Origin: CAWUIO01 sp963922455
GTDB taxonomy: Bacteria > Bacteroidota > Bacteroidia > Cytophagales > Microscillaceae
Assembly: GCA_963922455.1 (NCBI GenBank)
Contig: CAWUIO010000067.1
Span: forward strand, 1-37,090
DNA length: 37,090 nucleotides
Direction: 5' to 3'
The translations under genes were made by a program, and so were the position numbers. Below the pieces are notes generated by a model. It was not told the origin of the DNA. It searched no databases and saw only the letters and a program-made list of their open reading frames with translations. Below, piece after piece: positions 1-8,406 of the stretch (position 1 is the stretch's first letter; each line of letters starts with the position of its first letter).

Positions 1-46
1 CAGCCAGCGGCGGTCTCACCCCATTCGGGCGCCCATCCCTAAGCCA
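1..46 (+). repeat. Partial copy of the dispersed ~130-bp structured repeat (copy A)
   Basis: This is the 3' tail of the repeat family described at 2898-3028, cut by the window edge. It keeps the cagcggcgg block and the terminal catccctaagcc, but the middle is degenerate: the usual gctcaaacaggccg core is poorly conserved. The rest of the leader up to the tRNA terminator (47-218) shows no gene or motif that I can support. Confidence 0.6.
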
Positions 47-218
47 GGTTTGGCTACAAATAAGGAGTACGGCCAAACTTAGCTACTGCACGGCGGCCCG
101 TCCTCCCCTCACAAGCCTAGCCACCAAGCGCAAATGGGGGTACAATTCTAAGAAGTGTATAACTTCCGTCTATACTTTTACGAAATCAAACACCCCATCA
201 GGATTCTCATCCAAGGTC

Positions 219-253
219 AAAAAAAAACAGCCAGTCTTTTCAAACTGGCTGTT
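219..253 (-). terminator. Intrinsic terminator of the initiator tRNA gene
   Basis: Read on the minus strand, a 10-bp perfect stem (AACAGCCAGT with ACTGGCTGTT, 8-nt loop) is followed by a run of about nine U residues. It lies about 30 bases downstream of the tRNA 3' end and has the classic Rho-independent form. Confidence 0.85.
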
Positions 254-282
254 CACGAACGGGTGCTACCTTCTCGTCTTAG

Positions 283-355
<73 letters not shown>

Positions 356-429
356 ATTTAATTGGATGGCAAATATAGAAGGAAATCTCGAAAAAAACAA
401 GTACCTTTGAAAAATAATTGAAAAACGAG

Positions 430-1335
430 ATGGAAAATCCAGCAAATGCCCCCGCCAGCCCCCACAAGGCCGGCTTTGTGAATATCATCGGCAAACCCAA
501 TGTCGGCAAGTCGACCCTGATGAACCGCATCATGGGCGAAAAGTTTTCCATCATCACCCCCAAAGCCCAAACCACCCGCCACCGCATTATGGGCATCATC
601 AATGGAGAAGATTACCAAATTGTCTACTCAGATACCCCCGGGATTATTACCCCCCAATACGAACTACATAAGTCCATGATGCGTTGGGTAAGCAATTCCC
701 TGGAAGATGCCGACATCGTCTTATGGGTCAGCGAGATTGGGGAAAAACACGTGGACGAAGAACTCCGCGAGCGCTTGAGAAATTTGGAAGTACCCATTTT
801 TCTGCTCTTGAATAAAATCGACCAAGCCAATGAAGACCGGCTCCGTGACAAAAAAGCCATGTGGCTAGAACACTTCTCCGACGAACAAATCTTCCCCATT
901 TCGGCCCTGGAAGGAACGCATACCGATACCGTCTTAGAAGCCATCCGCGAGCATTTGCCCGAACACCCACCCTACTTCCCCAAAGATGAGTGGACAGACA
1001 AACCGGCCCGTTTCTTCGCCTCCGAAATCGTCCGGGAAAAGATTTTTACCAATTATAAACAGGAAATCCCCTACTCAAGCGAGGTGGTCATCAGCGAGTT
1101 TAAAGAAAAAGAAGAGATCATCGTGATCCGGGCCGAAATCATGGTAGAACGCAAAAGCCAAAAAGGCATCCTCATCGGCAAAGGAGGAGAAGCCCTCAAA
1201 AAAGTAGGCGTGGAAGCCCGTAAAGACCTGGAAGCCTTTTTTGGCCAAAAAGTGTTCTTAGAAACCCACGTCAAAGTGGAACCCGACTGGCGCCAACAAG
1301 AACGTAAATTACGCCGTTTTGGGTACATGCAGTAA
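430..1335 (+). CDS. era: GTPase Era
   Basis: Era is a ribosome-associated GTPase that binds the 3' end of 16S rRNA and assists 30S maturation. The N-terminal GTPase domain shows the P-loop GKPNVGKST near residue 19, the switch-I threonines (AQTTRH), DTPG as the G3 box, NKID as the G4 box and SAL as G5. The C-terminal KH domain has the RNA-binding loop GILIGKGGEALK. The length of 301 aa is normal for the family. I chose the ATG at 430; an in-frame TTG at 418 would add four residues but has no better ribosome-binding site. It sits upstream of der in the same direction with a 246-bp gap, so the two GTPase genes form a short cluster but are not tightly coupled. Confidence 0.97.
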   Translation: MENPANAPASPHKAGFVNIIGKPNVGKSTLMNRIMGEKFSIITPKAQTTRHRIMGIINGEDYQIVYSDTPGIITPQYELHKSMMRWVSNSLEDADIVLWVSEIGEKHVDEELRERLRNLEVPIFLLLNKIDQANEDRLRDKKAMWLEHFSDEQIFPISALEGTHTDTVLEAIREHLPEHPPYFPKDEWTDKPARFFASEIVREKIFTNYKQEIPYSSEVVISEFKEKEEIIVIRAEIMVERKSQKGILIGKGGEALKKVGVEARKDLEAFFGQKVFLETHVKVEPDWRQQERKLRRFGYMQ

Positions 1336-1581
1336 GAAGCGAGAACAGAGAAGTGAGAGGAGAGAATGCGAAAAAACGATGAGAAATTGGGCTTGTCTCA
1401 AGCATCCCGCCTCCCGGTTCTCCGCTACCGGTTCCAAAAAATGAAGTTTTTTTTAATTAAAATAATTGTAAAATCGAGGTTGAAGAAAGGGCCATGTTTA
1501 GGGCCAATCATAGATTAAAGTGGCTTTGGTAGCAGATGGCTTAGTCCCTGTTCTCTCTTCTCTCCTCTCACTTCTAAAATT
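1336..1581. repeat. era-der spacer flanked by 18-bp inverted repeats
   Basis: The purine-rich segment at 1349-1366 (agaagtgagaggagagaa) is repeated as a perfect reverse complement at 1558-1575, six bases before the der start codon. A second short motif, gagaacag at 1341-1348, recurs inverted at 1548-1555 but on the inner side, so the two arms are rotated copies of one purine-rich unit. Between the arms is an AT-rich tract near 1445-1475 that could hold the der promoter. No ORF is supported. The arrangement resembles a MITE remnant or two inverted copies of a small dispersed repeat. Confidence 0.6.
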
Positions 1582-2889
1582 ATGGCAAATATCGTCGCCA
1601 TCGTCGGCCGGCCCAATGTCGGCAAATCTACCCTCTTCAACCGCCTGACAGAGAGCCGGGATTCTATTATGGACAATGTCAGCGGAGTGACCCGCGACCG
1701 GATTTATGGGCAGGCCGAGTGGGCAGGCTTTCATTTTACGGTCATCGATACGGGCGGTTACGTCGTAGGTTCCGACGACGTTTTTGAAGGGGCCATTCGT
1801 GAGCAAGTAGAAATTTCTATTGAGGAAGCCTCGGTCGTGCTGTTTCTGGTGGATAGTGCGGCTGGGCTTACCAATCTCGATAAAGACTTCGCCCAAGTAA
1901 TTCGGCGCAGTAAAAAGCCCGCCTACCTCCTGGCCAATAAAGTAGACGAACCCAACAAAACCTGGATGGCCCACGAGTTTTACGAATTGGGCCTGGGCGA
2001 AGTATATCCCCTTTCGGCCATCAATGGTAGCGGCACCGGCGACCTCCTGGATAAAGTGGTTAGCCATTTTCAAAGCGATGCCCCCGAGGATCCCTACGAA
2101 GGCATCCCCAAACTGGCCATCTTAGGACGGCCCAATGTGGGTAAATCTTCCTTTTTGAATTGCCTGCTGGGCAAAGAGCGGAGCATCGTGACCGACATCG
2201 CCGGCACCACCCGGGATGCGATTCACACCCTGTACAAAGCCTACGGGAAAGAATTTGTGCTCGTGGATACGGCCGGAATCCGGAAGAAGGGCAAAATTAA
2301 AGACAGTATTGAGTTTTATTCGGTCATCCGTTCCTTGCGGGCCCTGGAAAATGCCGACGTCTGCATCATCATCCTGGACGCGACCCGCGGACTTGAGTCG
2401 CAAGACATGAATATATTGGGCCAAGCTGCCCGCTTCGGGAAAGGTATTTTGATACTCGTTAACAAATGGGACCTGATTGAAAAGGATACCCACACCGCCC
2501 GGGAATTCGAACTGGAAATTCAGGAAAAGATCGCTCCCATGACTTATGTGCCCGTTTTATTTACTTCCATGGTCAAAAAACAGCGTATTTTCCAGGCGGT
2601 CGAGAAGGCCATGGAGATCTACGAGTCCCGGGCCAAACGCGTGCCTACCTCCCAGCTCAATGAAGTCATGCTCCGGGAGATTGAGCGCAAACCCCCACCA
2701 GCCACCAAAGGCAAATACATCCGCATTAAGTACATCACCCAATTACCCGGCAACAAACCGGTATTTGCCTTTTTTTGCAACCTGCCCCAGTACATCAAAG
2801 CGCCGTATACCCAGTTTTTAGAAAATAGAATCCGCAAGCACTTTGGTTTTGAAGGAGTACCCATCCGCATCTATTTCCGGAAAAAATAA
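1582..2889 (+). CDS. der: Ribosome biogenesis GTPase Der (EngA)
   Basis: Der is the essential double-GTPase that acts in 50S subunit assembly. The protein shows two tandem G domains, each with its own P-loop: GRPNVGKSTLFN near residue 9 and GRPNVGKSSFLN near residue 182. Each has its own G3 (DTGG, DTAG) and G4 (NKVD, NKWD) motif. A C-terminal KH-like domain follows, ending IRIYFRKK. The length of 435 aa is typical. The ATG at 1582 is the only start that keeps the conserved MANIVAIVGRPNVGKS beginning. It follows era on the same strand. A dispersed repeat begins eight bases after the stop codon. Confidence 0.98.
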   Translation: MANIVAIVGRPNVGKSTLFNRLTESRDSIMDNVSGVTRDRIYGQAEWAGFHFTVIDTGGYVVGSDDVFEGAIREQVEISIEEASVVLFLVDSAAGLTNLDKDFAQVIRRSKKPAYLLANKVDEPNKTWMAHEFYELGLGEVYPLSAINGSGTGDLLDKVVSHFQSDAPEDPYEGIPKLAILGRPNVGKSSFLNCLLGKERSIVTDIAGTTRDAIHTLYKAYGKEFVLVDTAGIRKKGKIKDSIEFYSVIRSLRALENADVCIIILDATRGLESQDMNILGQAARFGKGILILVNKWDLIEKDTHTAREFELEIQEKIAPMTYVPVLFTSMVKKQRIFQAVEKAMEIYESRAKRVPTSQLNEVMLREIERKPPPATKGKYIRIKYITQLPGNKPVFAFFCNLPQYIKAPYTQFLENRIRKHFGFEGVPIRIYFRKK

Positions 2890-2897
2890 GCAAATTT

Positions 2898-3028
2898 GGG
2901 GCTGCCCCCGGCGATTACAGCCTTTTGCTTTTTGCCAGAAGGTGCCGCCGGGGTCGGGCTTTCGCTACTCGCTGCCTTTCCCCGCCAGGGCCCACACGAG
3001 CTCAAACAGGCCGCTCTATCCCTCAGCC
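2898..3028 (+). repeat. Dispersed structured repeat, copy B (CAGCC subfamily)
   Basis: This is a type copy of the window's repeat. It begins ggggctgccc and ends atccctcagcc. Terminal arms GGCTG and CAGCC can pair; CCCCGGCG and CGCCGGGG form an inner stem around a loop that is not conserved. A conserved core (gggctttcgctactcgctg) follows, then a conserved tail (gagctcaaacaggccg). It starts eight bases after the der stop. The rest of the der to DUF2911 gap (3029-3203) shows no gene; it presumably holds the promoter of the next gene, which I cannot pinpoint. Confidence 0.9.
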
Positions 3029-3203
3029 AAAGAACAGCTAAGGGCGCTGAAAACCAAGAGACGCGACGTAATTGGGGCGACTGTACCTCAACATCCTTCT
3101 GGGCAAATCTCTGTTAAATTCGTGTTAAATGACCTGCCGAAACTTCACTCCTTTATACACTTTCCCTAAGCTTAGGCTTTAAATCAAACTCATATAATCG
3201 CAG

Positions 3204-4313
3204 ATGAAAAAGATTACGCAACAAATGTATTTGATCTTGACCTTATGCTTGGGTTTGAGCACTTCGGTGTTCGCTCAGTTAACGACGCCCCAGGCAAGCC
3301 CCTTGGCCAAAGTCATGCAACGCATCGGGATCACCGATGTAGAAGTAGAGTATAGCCGCCCTTCGGTACGTGACCGGGAGATTTGGGGGAGCAACATTGT
3401 CCCTTATGGCTACAACAATTTCGGTTTTGGTACCTCTACCGCCGCTCCTTGGCGAGCTGGAGCCAATGAAAACACCATCGTACGTTTCAGTAAAGATGTG
3501 CAAGTAGAAGGAAAAAACTTGGCCGCTGGGGCCTATGGATTACATATGGCCGTAGAAGAATCGGGAAAGGTCACGGTGATTTTTTCCAAAAACACCAGTT
3601 CCTGGGGTAGCTATTTTTACGACCCAGCCGAAGATGCCCTCCGGGTAGATGTGCAATGGAAAGACAATCCTCATACGGAGATGCTTAGCTTTGCTTTCAC
3701 TGAAGTTACGACCGAAAAAGCCGTTTTGTCCTTACTTTGGGAAAAGAAAGCCATCCCGATGACCATCTCTACCAATACCCAAGATTTGGTCATTGCGAGT
3801 ATGGAAGAAGAGCTTCGGAGCAGTACCGGTTTCTTATGGCAATCTTGGTCAACGGCGGCCGGATATACTGTCCAGCAAAATTATAAATTAGAAAAAGGGC
3901 TCGAGTGGGCCGACCAAGCCGTTAACAACCCCAATGTTGGTAATAAAAACTTTAGCACCCTCTCCACCAAAGCCCAGGTATTGATGCGCCTGGGCCGTAT
4001 GGACGAAGCCTACCAAGTGATGGACGAGGCCCTACCCATGGCCAGTGTACTACAAATCCACCAATACGGTCGCCAACTGATCAATATGGATCAAAAAGCC
4101 AAGGCTTTGGAAGTATTTGAGTACAATGCCAAGCAAAATCCTAATACTTGGCCGGTACATTTAGGCCTGGCCCGGGGCTACTCGGCCAATGGAGACTATA
4201 AAAAAGCCCTCAAACACGCCGAAATGGCTTTGAACAATGCTCCCAATGAGCCCAACAAACAAAATATCCAAGGCGCCATTGAGAAGTTAAAAAAGAACGA
4301 AGACATCAACTAA
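3204..4313 (+). CDS. Exported DUF2911 domain protein with TPR-like C-terminus
   Basis: The protein starts with a Sec signal peptide of about 24 residues (hydrophobic LILTLCLGLSTSVFA, cleavage before QLTTP). Residues of about 30-185 match DUF2911, a family common in Bacteroidota, with the recognisable VEYSRPSVRDREIWG, PWRAGANENT and GAYGLHM segments. Residues 215-365 are helical and repetitive (LEKGLEWADQAVN, KALKHAEMALNNAPNEP) and look like TPR units. The molecular function of DUF2911 is unknown. A periplasmic or outer-membrane location is inferred from the signal peptide and the absence of membrane segments. It is a single-gene unit with its own terminator. Confidence 0.9.
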   Translation: MKKITQQMYLILTLCLGLSTSVFAQLTTPQASPLAKVMQRIGITDVEVEYSRPSVRDREIWGSNIVPYGYNNFGFGTSTAAPWRAGANENTIVRFSKDVQVEGKNLAAGAYGLHMAVEESGKVTVIFSKNTSSWGSYFYDPAEDALRVDVQWKDNPHTEMLSFAFTEVTTEKAVLSLLWEKKAIPMTISTNTQDLVIASMEEELRSSTGFLWQSWSTAAGYTVQQNYKLEKGLEWADQAVNNPNVGNKNFSTLSTKAQVLMRLGRMDEAYQVMDEALPMASVLQIHQYGRQLINMDQKAKALEVFEYNAKQNPNTWPVHLGLARGYSANGDYKKALKHAEMALNNAPNEPNKQNIQGAIEKLKKNEDIN

Positions 4314-4376
4314 GAACAGAGGTTTAGGGCCAAGTGCCGGGATTCGGAAACCGGGTCTATTCAGAACACAAGCATT

Positions 4377-4411
4377 ATGCGGCCACAAAGACCTAGTGGC
4401 CGCATTTTTTT
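4377..4411 (+). terminator. Intrinsic terminator after the DUF2911 gene
   Basis: A perfect 10-bp stem (ATGCGGCCAC with GTGGCCGCAT, 9-nt loop) is followed by seven T residues, 64 bases after the stop codon. This is a strong Rho-independent terminator on the plus strand. Confidence 0.9.
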
Positions 4412-4521
4412 AGGGGGCATGAAGCTCTTTCCGTTCCCCGAAGCTGCTTAGGCTTATTGTTATAAACCGAGATTAATGCAAGAGATCAAGAGCAGGCTTC
4501 CTCATTCTCCCCTCCTAAGAA

Positions 4522-4651
4522 GGCTTAGGGATAGAGCGGCCTGTTTGAGCTCGTGCAGGCCTGCGGGGAGAGGCAGCGAGTAGCGAAAGCCCGGCCCGCG
4601 CGGCAATCCTTAGGCAGGTTGGTAATCGCTTCCCTAGCGCGGGCAAGCCCC
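4522..4651 (-). repeat. Dispersed structured repeat, copy C (AAGCC subfamily)
   Basis: This copy reads on the minus strand from ggggcttgccc to ccctaagcc. The terminal pair is GGCTT/AAGCC and the inner stem CCCGCGC/GCGCGGG. It carries the ctgcctctccccgc middle variant. It occupies most of the gap between the DUF2911 terminator and the CIA30 gene. The remainder, 4412-4521 and 4652-4749, shows nothing I can name. Confidence 0.9.
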
Positions 4652-4749
4652 AGAATTTGATTGGCATCCCGTTTAAAATACGACAGTCAATCCAATGCGC
4701 TTGTCTGACTCGTATATATGCCAATTATTTTACTATTAATCCGACAAGC

Positions 4750-5295
4750 ATGAATGTATACTTCTACGCGGCCTTCTTCATTTTTTTGAATATAGGCACT
4801 CAAGTAAAAATGATCAATTTTGGAACAAAGAATGGTGCAAACTCCTGGCGAGTAGTCAACGATGGTGTTATGGGGGGACTATCCCAGGGAGAAGTAAGGC
4901 TGGCAGAAAACTCGGTCATCTTTGAGGGCAAGGTCTCCTTGGAAAACAATGGGGGCTTTAGCTCGTATCGGAGCCCCGTGCAAAACATGGACCTTTCGGC
5001 TTACCAGAAGGTTATCATCCGCTATAAAAGCCAAGGGATTGCCTGTGATTTTACCTTGGCGACCAGCACCCAATTTTACCGGCCCAATTTCAAAGCCCGC
5101 TTGGCCAAAAATACCTCCGCTTGGCAAGTATCCGAATTCAGTTTAAGGGAAATCCCAGCCTTTCAACTAGGGCGCCCCCTCAATTATACTTTATCTGAAG
5201 AAGATTTGAGCCGGGTACTCCGCCTAGGGTTCATCACGGGCGAGAAAAAAGCAGGGCCTTTCCGTTTAGAAATCGATTATATCCGTTTTGAGTAA
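4750..5295 (+). CDS. CIA30 family protein
   Basis: This matches the family named after complex I intermediate-associated protein 30, a jelly-roll, galactose-binding-like fold. The diagnostic segment is VVNDGVMGGLSQGEV followed by GKVSLENNGGFSSYRSP, and the C-terminus LGFITGEKKAGPFRLEIDYI is also typical. In bacteria the biochemical role is not established. I place the start at the ATG at 4750, giving 181 aa with a short hydrophobic N-terminus (YAAFFIFLNIG) that may be a signal sequence or anchor. The reading frame is open upstream to 4657, but that part overlaps the flank of the repeat and is not family-like. A start at 4810 (MINFGTKN) is also possible. It is convergent with the next response regulator, with only one base between stop codons. 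Confidence 0.85.
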   Translation: MNVYFYAAFFIFLNIGTQVKMINFGTKNGANSWRVVNDGVMGGLSQGEVRLAENSVIFEGKVSLENNGGFSSYRSPVQNMDLSAYQKVIIRYKSQGIACDFTLATSTQFYRPNFKARLAKNTSAWQVSEFSLREIPAFQLGRPLNYTLSEEDLSRVLRLGFITGEKKAGPFRLEIDYIRFE

Positions 5296-5296
5296 A

Positions 5297-5713
5297 TTAG
5301 TATAATTTTCCAGCAAAGTATTGGTTTAGAATACCCCAAATAGTATCCTTCTGTAAAGGCTTGATGATATATTCCTTGATAGCCGGATAGGACTTGGCTC
5401 TTTCCTGATCAAAGGGGTTCATAGAGGTCGTGAGCATGACTATGATGATATCTTCCTTACCAGGGATTTTTTCTTTTTGAAAAGCATCCAAAAAATCCCA
5501 GCCACTCATAGCGGGCATATAGGTATCCAGAAATATAAGATTGGGCAAGGGATTCAGTTCATGGCCGACAGAACTTAAATACATGAGTGCCTCGTGGGCA
5601 CTGTGTACGGATACTATTTTTTCGACGCTTTGGGTCTTTTTGAGCGTCCACTCATTAAAAAAATTAGAATGCGGATCGTCGTCTATTAATAAAACGCAGT
5701 CGAGCTTACTCAT
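5297..5713 (-). CDS. Single-domain response regulator (CheY-like), copy 1
   Basis: This 138-aa protein is a receiver domain with no output domain. The acidic pocket is LIDDDPHSN (residues 11-13), the phospho-acceptor is D63 in FLDTYMP, the switch residue lies in MLTTS, and the conserved lysine is in IIKPL. I used the ATG at 5713 (MSKLDCVLLID); the frame is open to 5794, but the extra N-terminus does not belong to the fold. It is the last gene of a kinase and two-regulator cluster and is closely related to the regulator at 5946-6386, most clearly over the first 30 residues, so a tandem duplication is likely. It probably passes phosphate or acts by protein binding. Confidence 0.92.
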   Translation of the reverse strand: MSKLDCVLLIDDDPHSNFFNEWTLKKTQSVEKIVSVHSAHEALMYLSSVGHELNPLPNLIFLDTYMPAMSGWDFLDAFQKEKIPGKEDIIIVMLTTSMNPFDQERAKSYPAIKEYIIKPLQKDTIWGILNQYFAGKLY

Positions 5714-5868
5714 GATAATCTGTGCTTTGTATTGATTTGAGCGATGTGTACCAAACATGATAAGCAGGAGTTTCTGAATCTTGACACACTCCAAAAAATC
5801 CTGATTAACTCATTTGGGATATTATACGGATTGTTTAGGGGTGTATTCTACACGTATAGCCCATAATA

Positions 5869-5901
5869 CCAAAGCCTTTCTTACCAAGGTAAGGTCTTTG
5901 G
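5869..5901. other. Hairpin between the two response regulators
   Basis: Two nested arms pair around an AA loop: CCAAAG with CTTTGG and CTTACC with GGTAAG. There is no T-run on either side, so it is not a standard terminator. It lies about 45 bases past the stop of the upstream regulator, where it could affect mRNA stability or reduce read-through into copy 1. Confidence 0.4.
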
Positions 5902-5945
5902 CCCTTATAGGCTCTCTCGACAGATATGCTAGGCAAGCGCTTACC

Positions 5946-6386
5946 TCAGGAGACTAGATGCGGAAAGTGTTTTTGAATGATTTCCAAAACGCCTTCTTGG
6001 CTTAGGGGTTTATTGTTGAACTCTTGGATCACTTCCATCGATTTGGCTTTTTCCCGGTCAGCAGGAGACAAGGAGGTTGTGAGCATTACAATAACAACCC
6101 GAGCTTTGGTCTCTTCGTCTAGCTTTTTGTAGGCCTCCAAAAACTCCCAGCCGTTCATGCCTGGCATATTTATATCCAGAAAAAGAAATTCTGGGCGGAT
6201 AAACGTATCTGCCTTGGAGTTTTGAAAATAATCTAAGGCCGAGGAGGCATCTTGGTAGATTTTGATTTCCTCCACGCAATCGGCTTTTTTAAGGGCACGC
6301 TCGTTAAAAAAGTTAGAATGCGGGTCATCATCTACCAGGAATATGCACTTAAGCTTTGATATTAATTGGACTTTCATAGTGGTCAA
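5946..6386 (-). CDS. Single-domain response regulator (CheY-like), copy 2
   Basis: This 146-aa receiver-only protein has the acidic triad VDDDPHSN (D19-D21), phospho-acceptor D71 in FLDINMPGMNGWEF, a TTS switch, and a lysine in NNKPLSQEG. It resembles copy 1 in the DDDPHSNFFNE motif and in several stretches at the DNA level. The start could be 6386 or the second methionine at 6377. It lies 75 bases downstream of the histidine kinase gene on the same strand and is the most likely first phosphorylation target of that kinase. Confidence 0.92.
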   Translation of the reverse strand: MTTMKVQLISKLKCIFLVDDDPHSNFFNERALKKADCVEEIKIYQDASSALDYFQNSKADTFIRPEFLFLDINMPGMNGWEFLEAYKKLDEETKARVVIVMLTTSLSPADREKAKSMEVIQEFNNKPLSQEGVLEIIQKHFPHLVS

Positions 6387-6461
6387 TTGGCTTAGAAGCC
6401 TTTTTATAGATTCTTGGTTTTCTCACGTTTTGTTGACAAGCCGTAATTTTATCACGTATAC

Positions 6462-8003
6462 TTACTCAAAGGGAATGGTAAAACAAAATGTAGAACCTTG
6501 GCCAACCGCAGACTCCACCCAGATTTTCCCGCCGTGCGCTTCCACAATTTTCTGACAATGGGCCAAGCCGATGCCTGTTCCTTCATACTCATTACGAAGG
6601 TGCAAGCGTTGGAAAATGCGAAATATCTTGTCTTTATGCTCAGGGGCAATCCCAATTCCGTTATCTTGTACTTTAAACATCCAAGACTGGGCCTTTTGAC
6701 GAGCTGAGATTTGGATGATGGGAATTCGCTTGGGGTGCCGGAACTTGATAGCATTGCTAATCAAGTTCTGAAAAAGCAAACGGAAATCGGTAGCATAGAC
6801 TTTAATCTTAGGTAAGAGGGAGACCTGGATACGGGCCTTATGTTCCTTAATGGCCGCCTGCATATCGGTTTCCAAATCGTAGATGAGCTGTTCACAATCC
6901 ACTTCCTCTATTGGCTGATTTTTTCCGATGCGGGAATGTATCAACAAGTCTTGGATGAGGGTGGTAATTCTATGGGAAGATTCGCCTATATAGCCTAGGA
7001 ACCTTTGCGCATGTTGGTCTAGCGAATCGGCATAGTCTTCTTGGATAACTTGTAAGTAATTGATAATCGTCCGGATGGGCTCTTGTAAATCGTGCGAGGC
7101 TATATAGACAAATTGCTCCAGCTCCTTATTGCGCTCTTCTAATAAGAGAGCTTTTTGTCTCTCGAGATGTTTAGCTTGTTTTTCATAGGTGGCATCCCAA
7201 GTGGTGCCTACTACTTTACGGGGCTTCCCCTCCTTGTCAAGTTGTAAAACGGCTGTCGACTCATGGTGGCGTATGCTTCCATCGGGCCATAGGATACGGA
7301 CTTGATAACTGGTGGGTTTTTTATTTTCTAAAACATCTTCCAGAATTTTAAGGACCCGGGGTAGGTCTTCAGGGTGTACTCTTTGGACCCAAGATTCATA
7401 ATCTCCCTGAAATTCATCCTGGGTGAGTTTAAACAGGCGGCAGGTAGTATCGTCCCAGCTTACTAGATTGGTGGCCAAGTCCCACTCCCAGGAACCCAGT
7501 TGGTTAATATGGGAGGAAGCTGCGAGTCGACGGTCGTAATTTTCGAGCTCTTTTTTGAGTTGCTGTAATTCTTCTTGGGAATTTTTAAGTGGGGTAATAT
7601 CTACGTGGCTTCCCACCATACGTATGGGTTTTCCCTCCTCATCCCACTCAATGACTTTGCCCCGGCACCAGACCCAGACAATGGAGCCATCTTTGTGAAA
7701 ATAGCGTACCTCATTGTCATAAGGAATCTTCCCTTTACTCTGTATGTGTTTATCATACGTCTCAAACACCAAGGGCAGGTCCTCCGGATGGATGATTTTT
7801 TGCCTAGCCTCGGGCGTATTGGGCATTTCGTGGTCAGCGTAACCAAACATAGACTTGAAAGTCGGGCTGAGGTATTCGGTATTTTCCTGAATCATCCAGT
7901 CCCAATAACCGGCCAAAGTATATTCTAAGATGGTATCAAAAACCATCTTATGATCTTTTAACTTATTTTGAAGGCCAACTATGTCCGCATGCAATGTTTC
8001 CAT
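6462..8003 (-). CDS. PAS-PAS sensor histidine kinase
   Basis: The 513-aa protein has no transmembrane segment and should be cytoplasmic. Two PAS/PAC modules (about residues 20-145 and 160-285) are of the PAS_3 type, with the motifs HPEDLPLVFE, VRYFHKDGS and VRILWPDGSIRHH. A short coiled stretch leads to the dimerisation domain with H304 in ASHDLQEPIRT, the H-box style seen in phytochrome-like kinases. The ATPase domain shows the N box (NLISNAIKFR), G1 (DNGIGIA), F box (FRIFQRLH) and G2 (GTGIGLA). The signal is unknown. It heads a minus-strand cluster with two receiver proteins, so phosphotransfer to them is likely. No DNA-binding output gene is present nearby. Confidence 0.95.
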   Translation of the reverse strand: METLHADIVGLQNKLKDHKMVFDTILEYTLAGYWDWMIQENTEYLSPTFKSMFGYADHEMPNTPEARQKIIHPEDLPLVFETYDKHIQSKGKIPYDNEVRYFHKDGSIVWVWCRGKVIEWDEEGKPIRMVGSHVDITPLKNSQEELQQLKKELENYDRRLAASSHINQLGSWEWDLATNLVSWDDTTCRLFKLTQDEFQGDYESWVQRVHPEDLPRVLKILEDVLENKKPTSYQVRILWPDGSIRHHESTAVLQLDKEGKPRKVVGTTWDATYEKQAKHLERQKALLLEERNKELEQFVYIASHDLQEPIRTIINYLQVIQEDYADSLDQHAQRFLGYIGESSHRITTLIQDLLIHSRIGKNQPIEEVDCEQLIYDLETDMQAAIKEHKARIQVSLLPKIKVYATDFRLLFQNLISNAIKFRHPKRIPIIQISARQKAQSWMFKVQDNGIGIAPEHKDKIFRIFQRLHLRNEYEGTGIGLAHCQKIVEAHGGKIWVESAVGQGSTFCFTIPFE

Positions 8004-8212
8004 AGTATTAACTTGTAAGAATTGTAGCTGATTTGTGTTAACTATAAACTAGGCCAAAAAAAGAAATTTTTACAATAAAAAATAGGGATAAACCCTCATG
8101 TAGTAACAAGCATAAGCTTTTGTAAAAAAAAACACCAAAAGTGCCTGGCTTTAGTGGACTTGTGGCTAGTAAATACCCAAGGGAAACAGGATAAGGCCTG
8201 CATCCCAAAATT

Positions 8213-8345
8213 GGCTGAGGGATAGAACGGCCTGTTTGAGCTCGTGCCGGCCTTAGCGGGGAAAGGCAGCGAGTAGTGATAGCCCGACCCCGGCGGCACT
8301 TGCTTTCAAAAAAGACAATTAAACGCCATCGCCGGGGGCAGCCCC
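8213..8345 (-). repeat. Dispersed structured repeat, copy D (CAGCC subfamily)
   Basis: This minus-strand copy runs from ggggctgcccc to ccctcagcc. The terminal pair is GGCTG/CAGCC and the inner stem CCCCGGCG/CGCCGGGG. It lies in the divergent gap between the histidine kinase and the TrpF-like gene. The other part of that gap, 8004-8212, is AT-rich next to the kinase start and presumably holds the kinase promoter; no gene is seen in it. Confidence 0.9.
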
Positions 8346-8406
8346 AAAAAGCCGGGAACTCGATTGCATATCCCCGGTAGAATCAATATACTTGAGTAAA
8401 AAAACA

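Noticed and set aside
418..429. TTG start extending Era by four residues
   Set aside because: The ATG at 430 gives a normal N-terminus and needs no rare start.
1498..2073. 191-aa minus-strand ORF opposite der
   Set aside because: It is antisense to the well-supported der gene and shows no recognisable domain; it is a codon-bias shadow.
2843..3169. 108-aa and 73-aa ORFs after der
   Set aside because: They run from the end of der through repeat copy B in other frames and encode only repeat-derived sequence.
4515..4724. Short ORFs inside repeat copies coding peptides such as AGLSLLAASPRRPARAQTGRSIPKP
   Set aside because: The same peptide recurs wherever the repeat is read in one frame (also near 17607-17816 and 22135-22443). 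It follows the DNA repeat, with no independent coding support.
5714..5794. N-terminal extension of response regulator copy 1
   Set aside because: The receiver fold begins at MSKLDCVLLID; the preceding residues have no counterpart in the paralogue.
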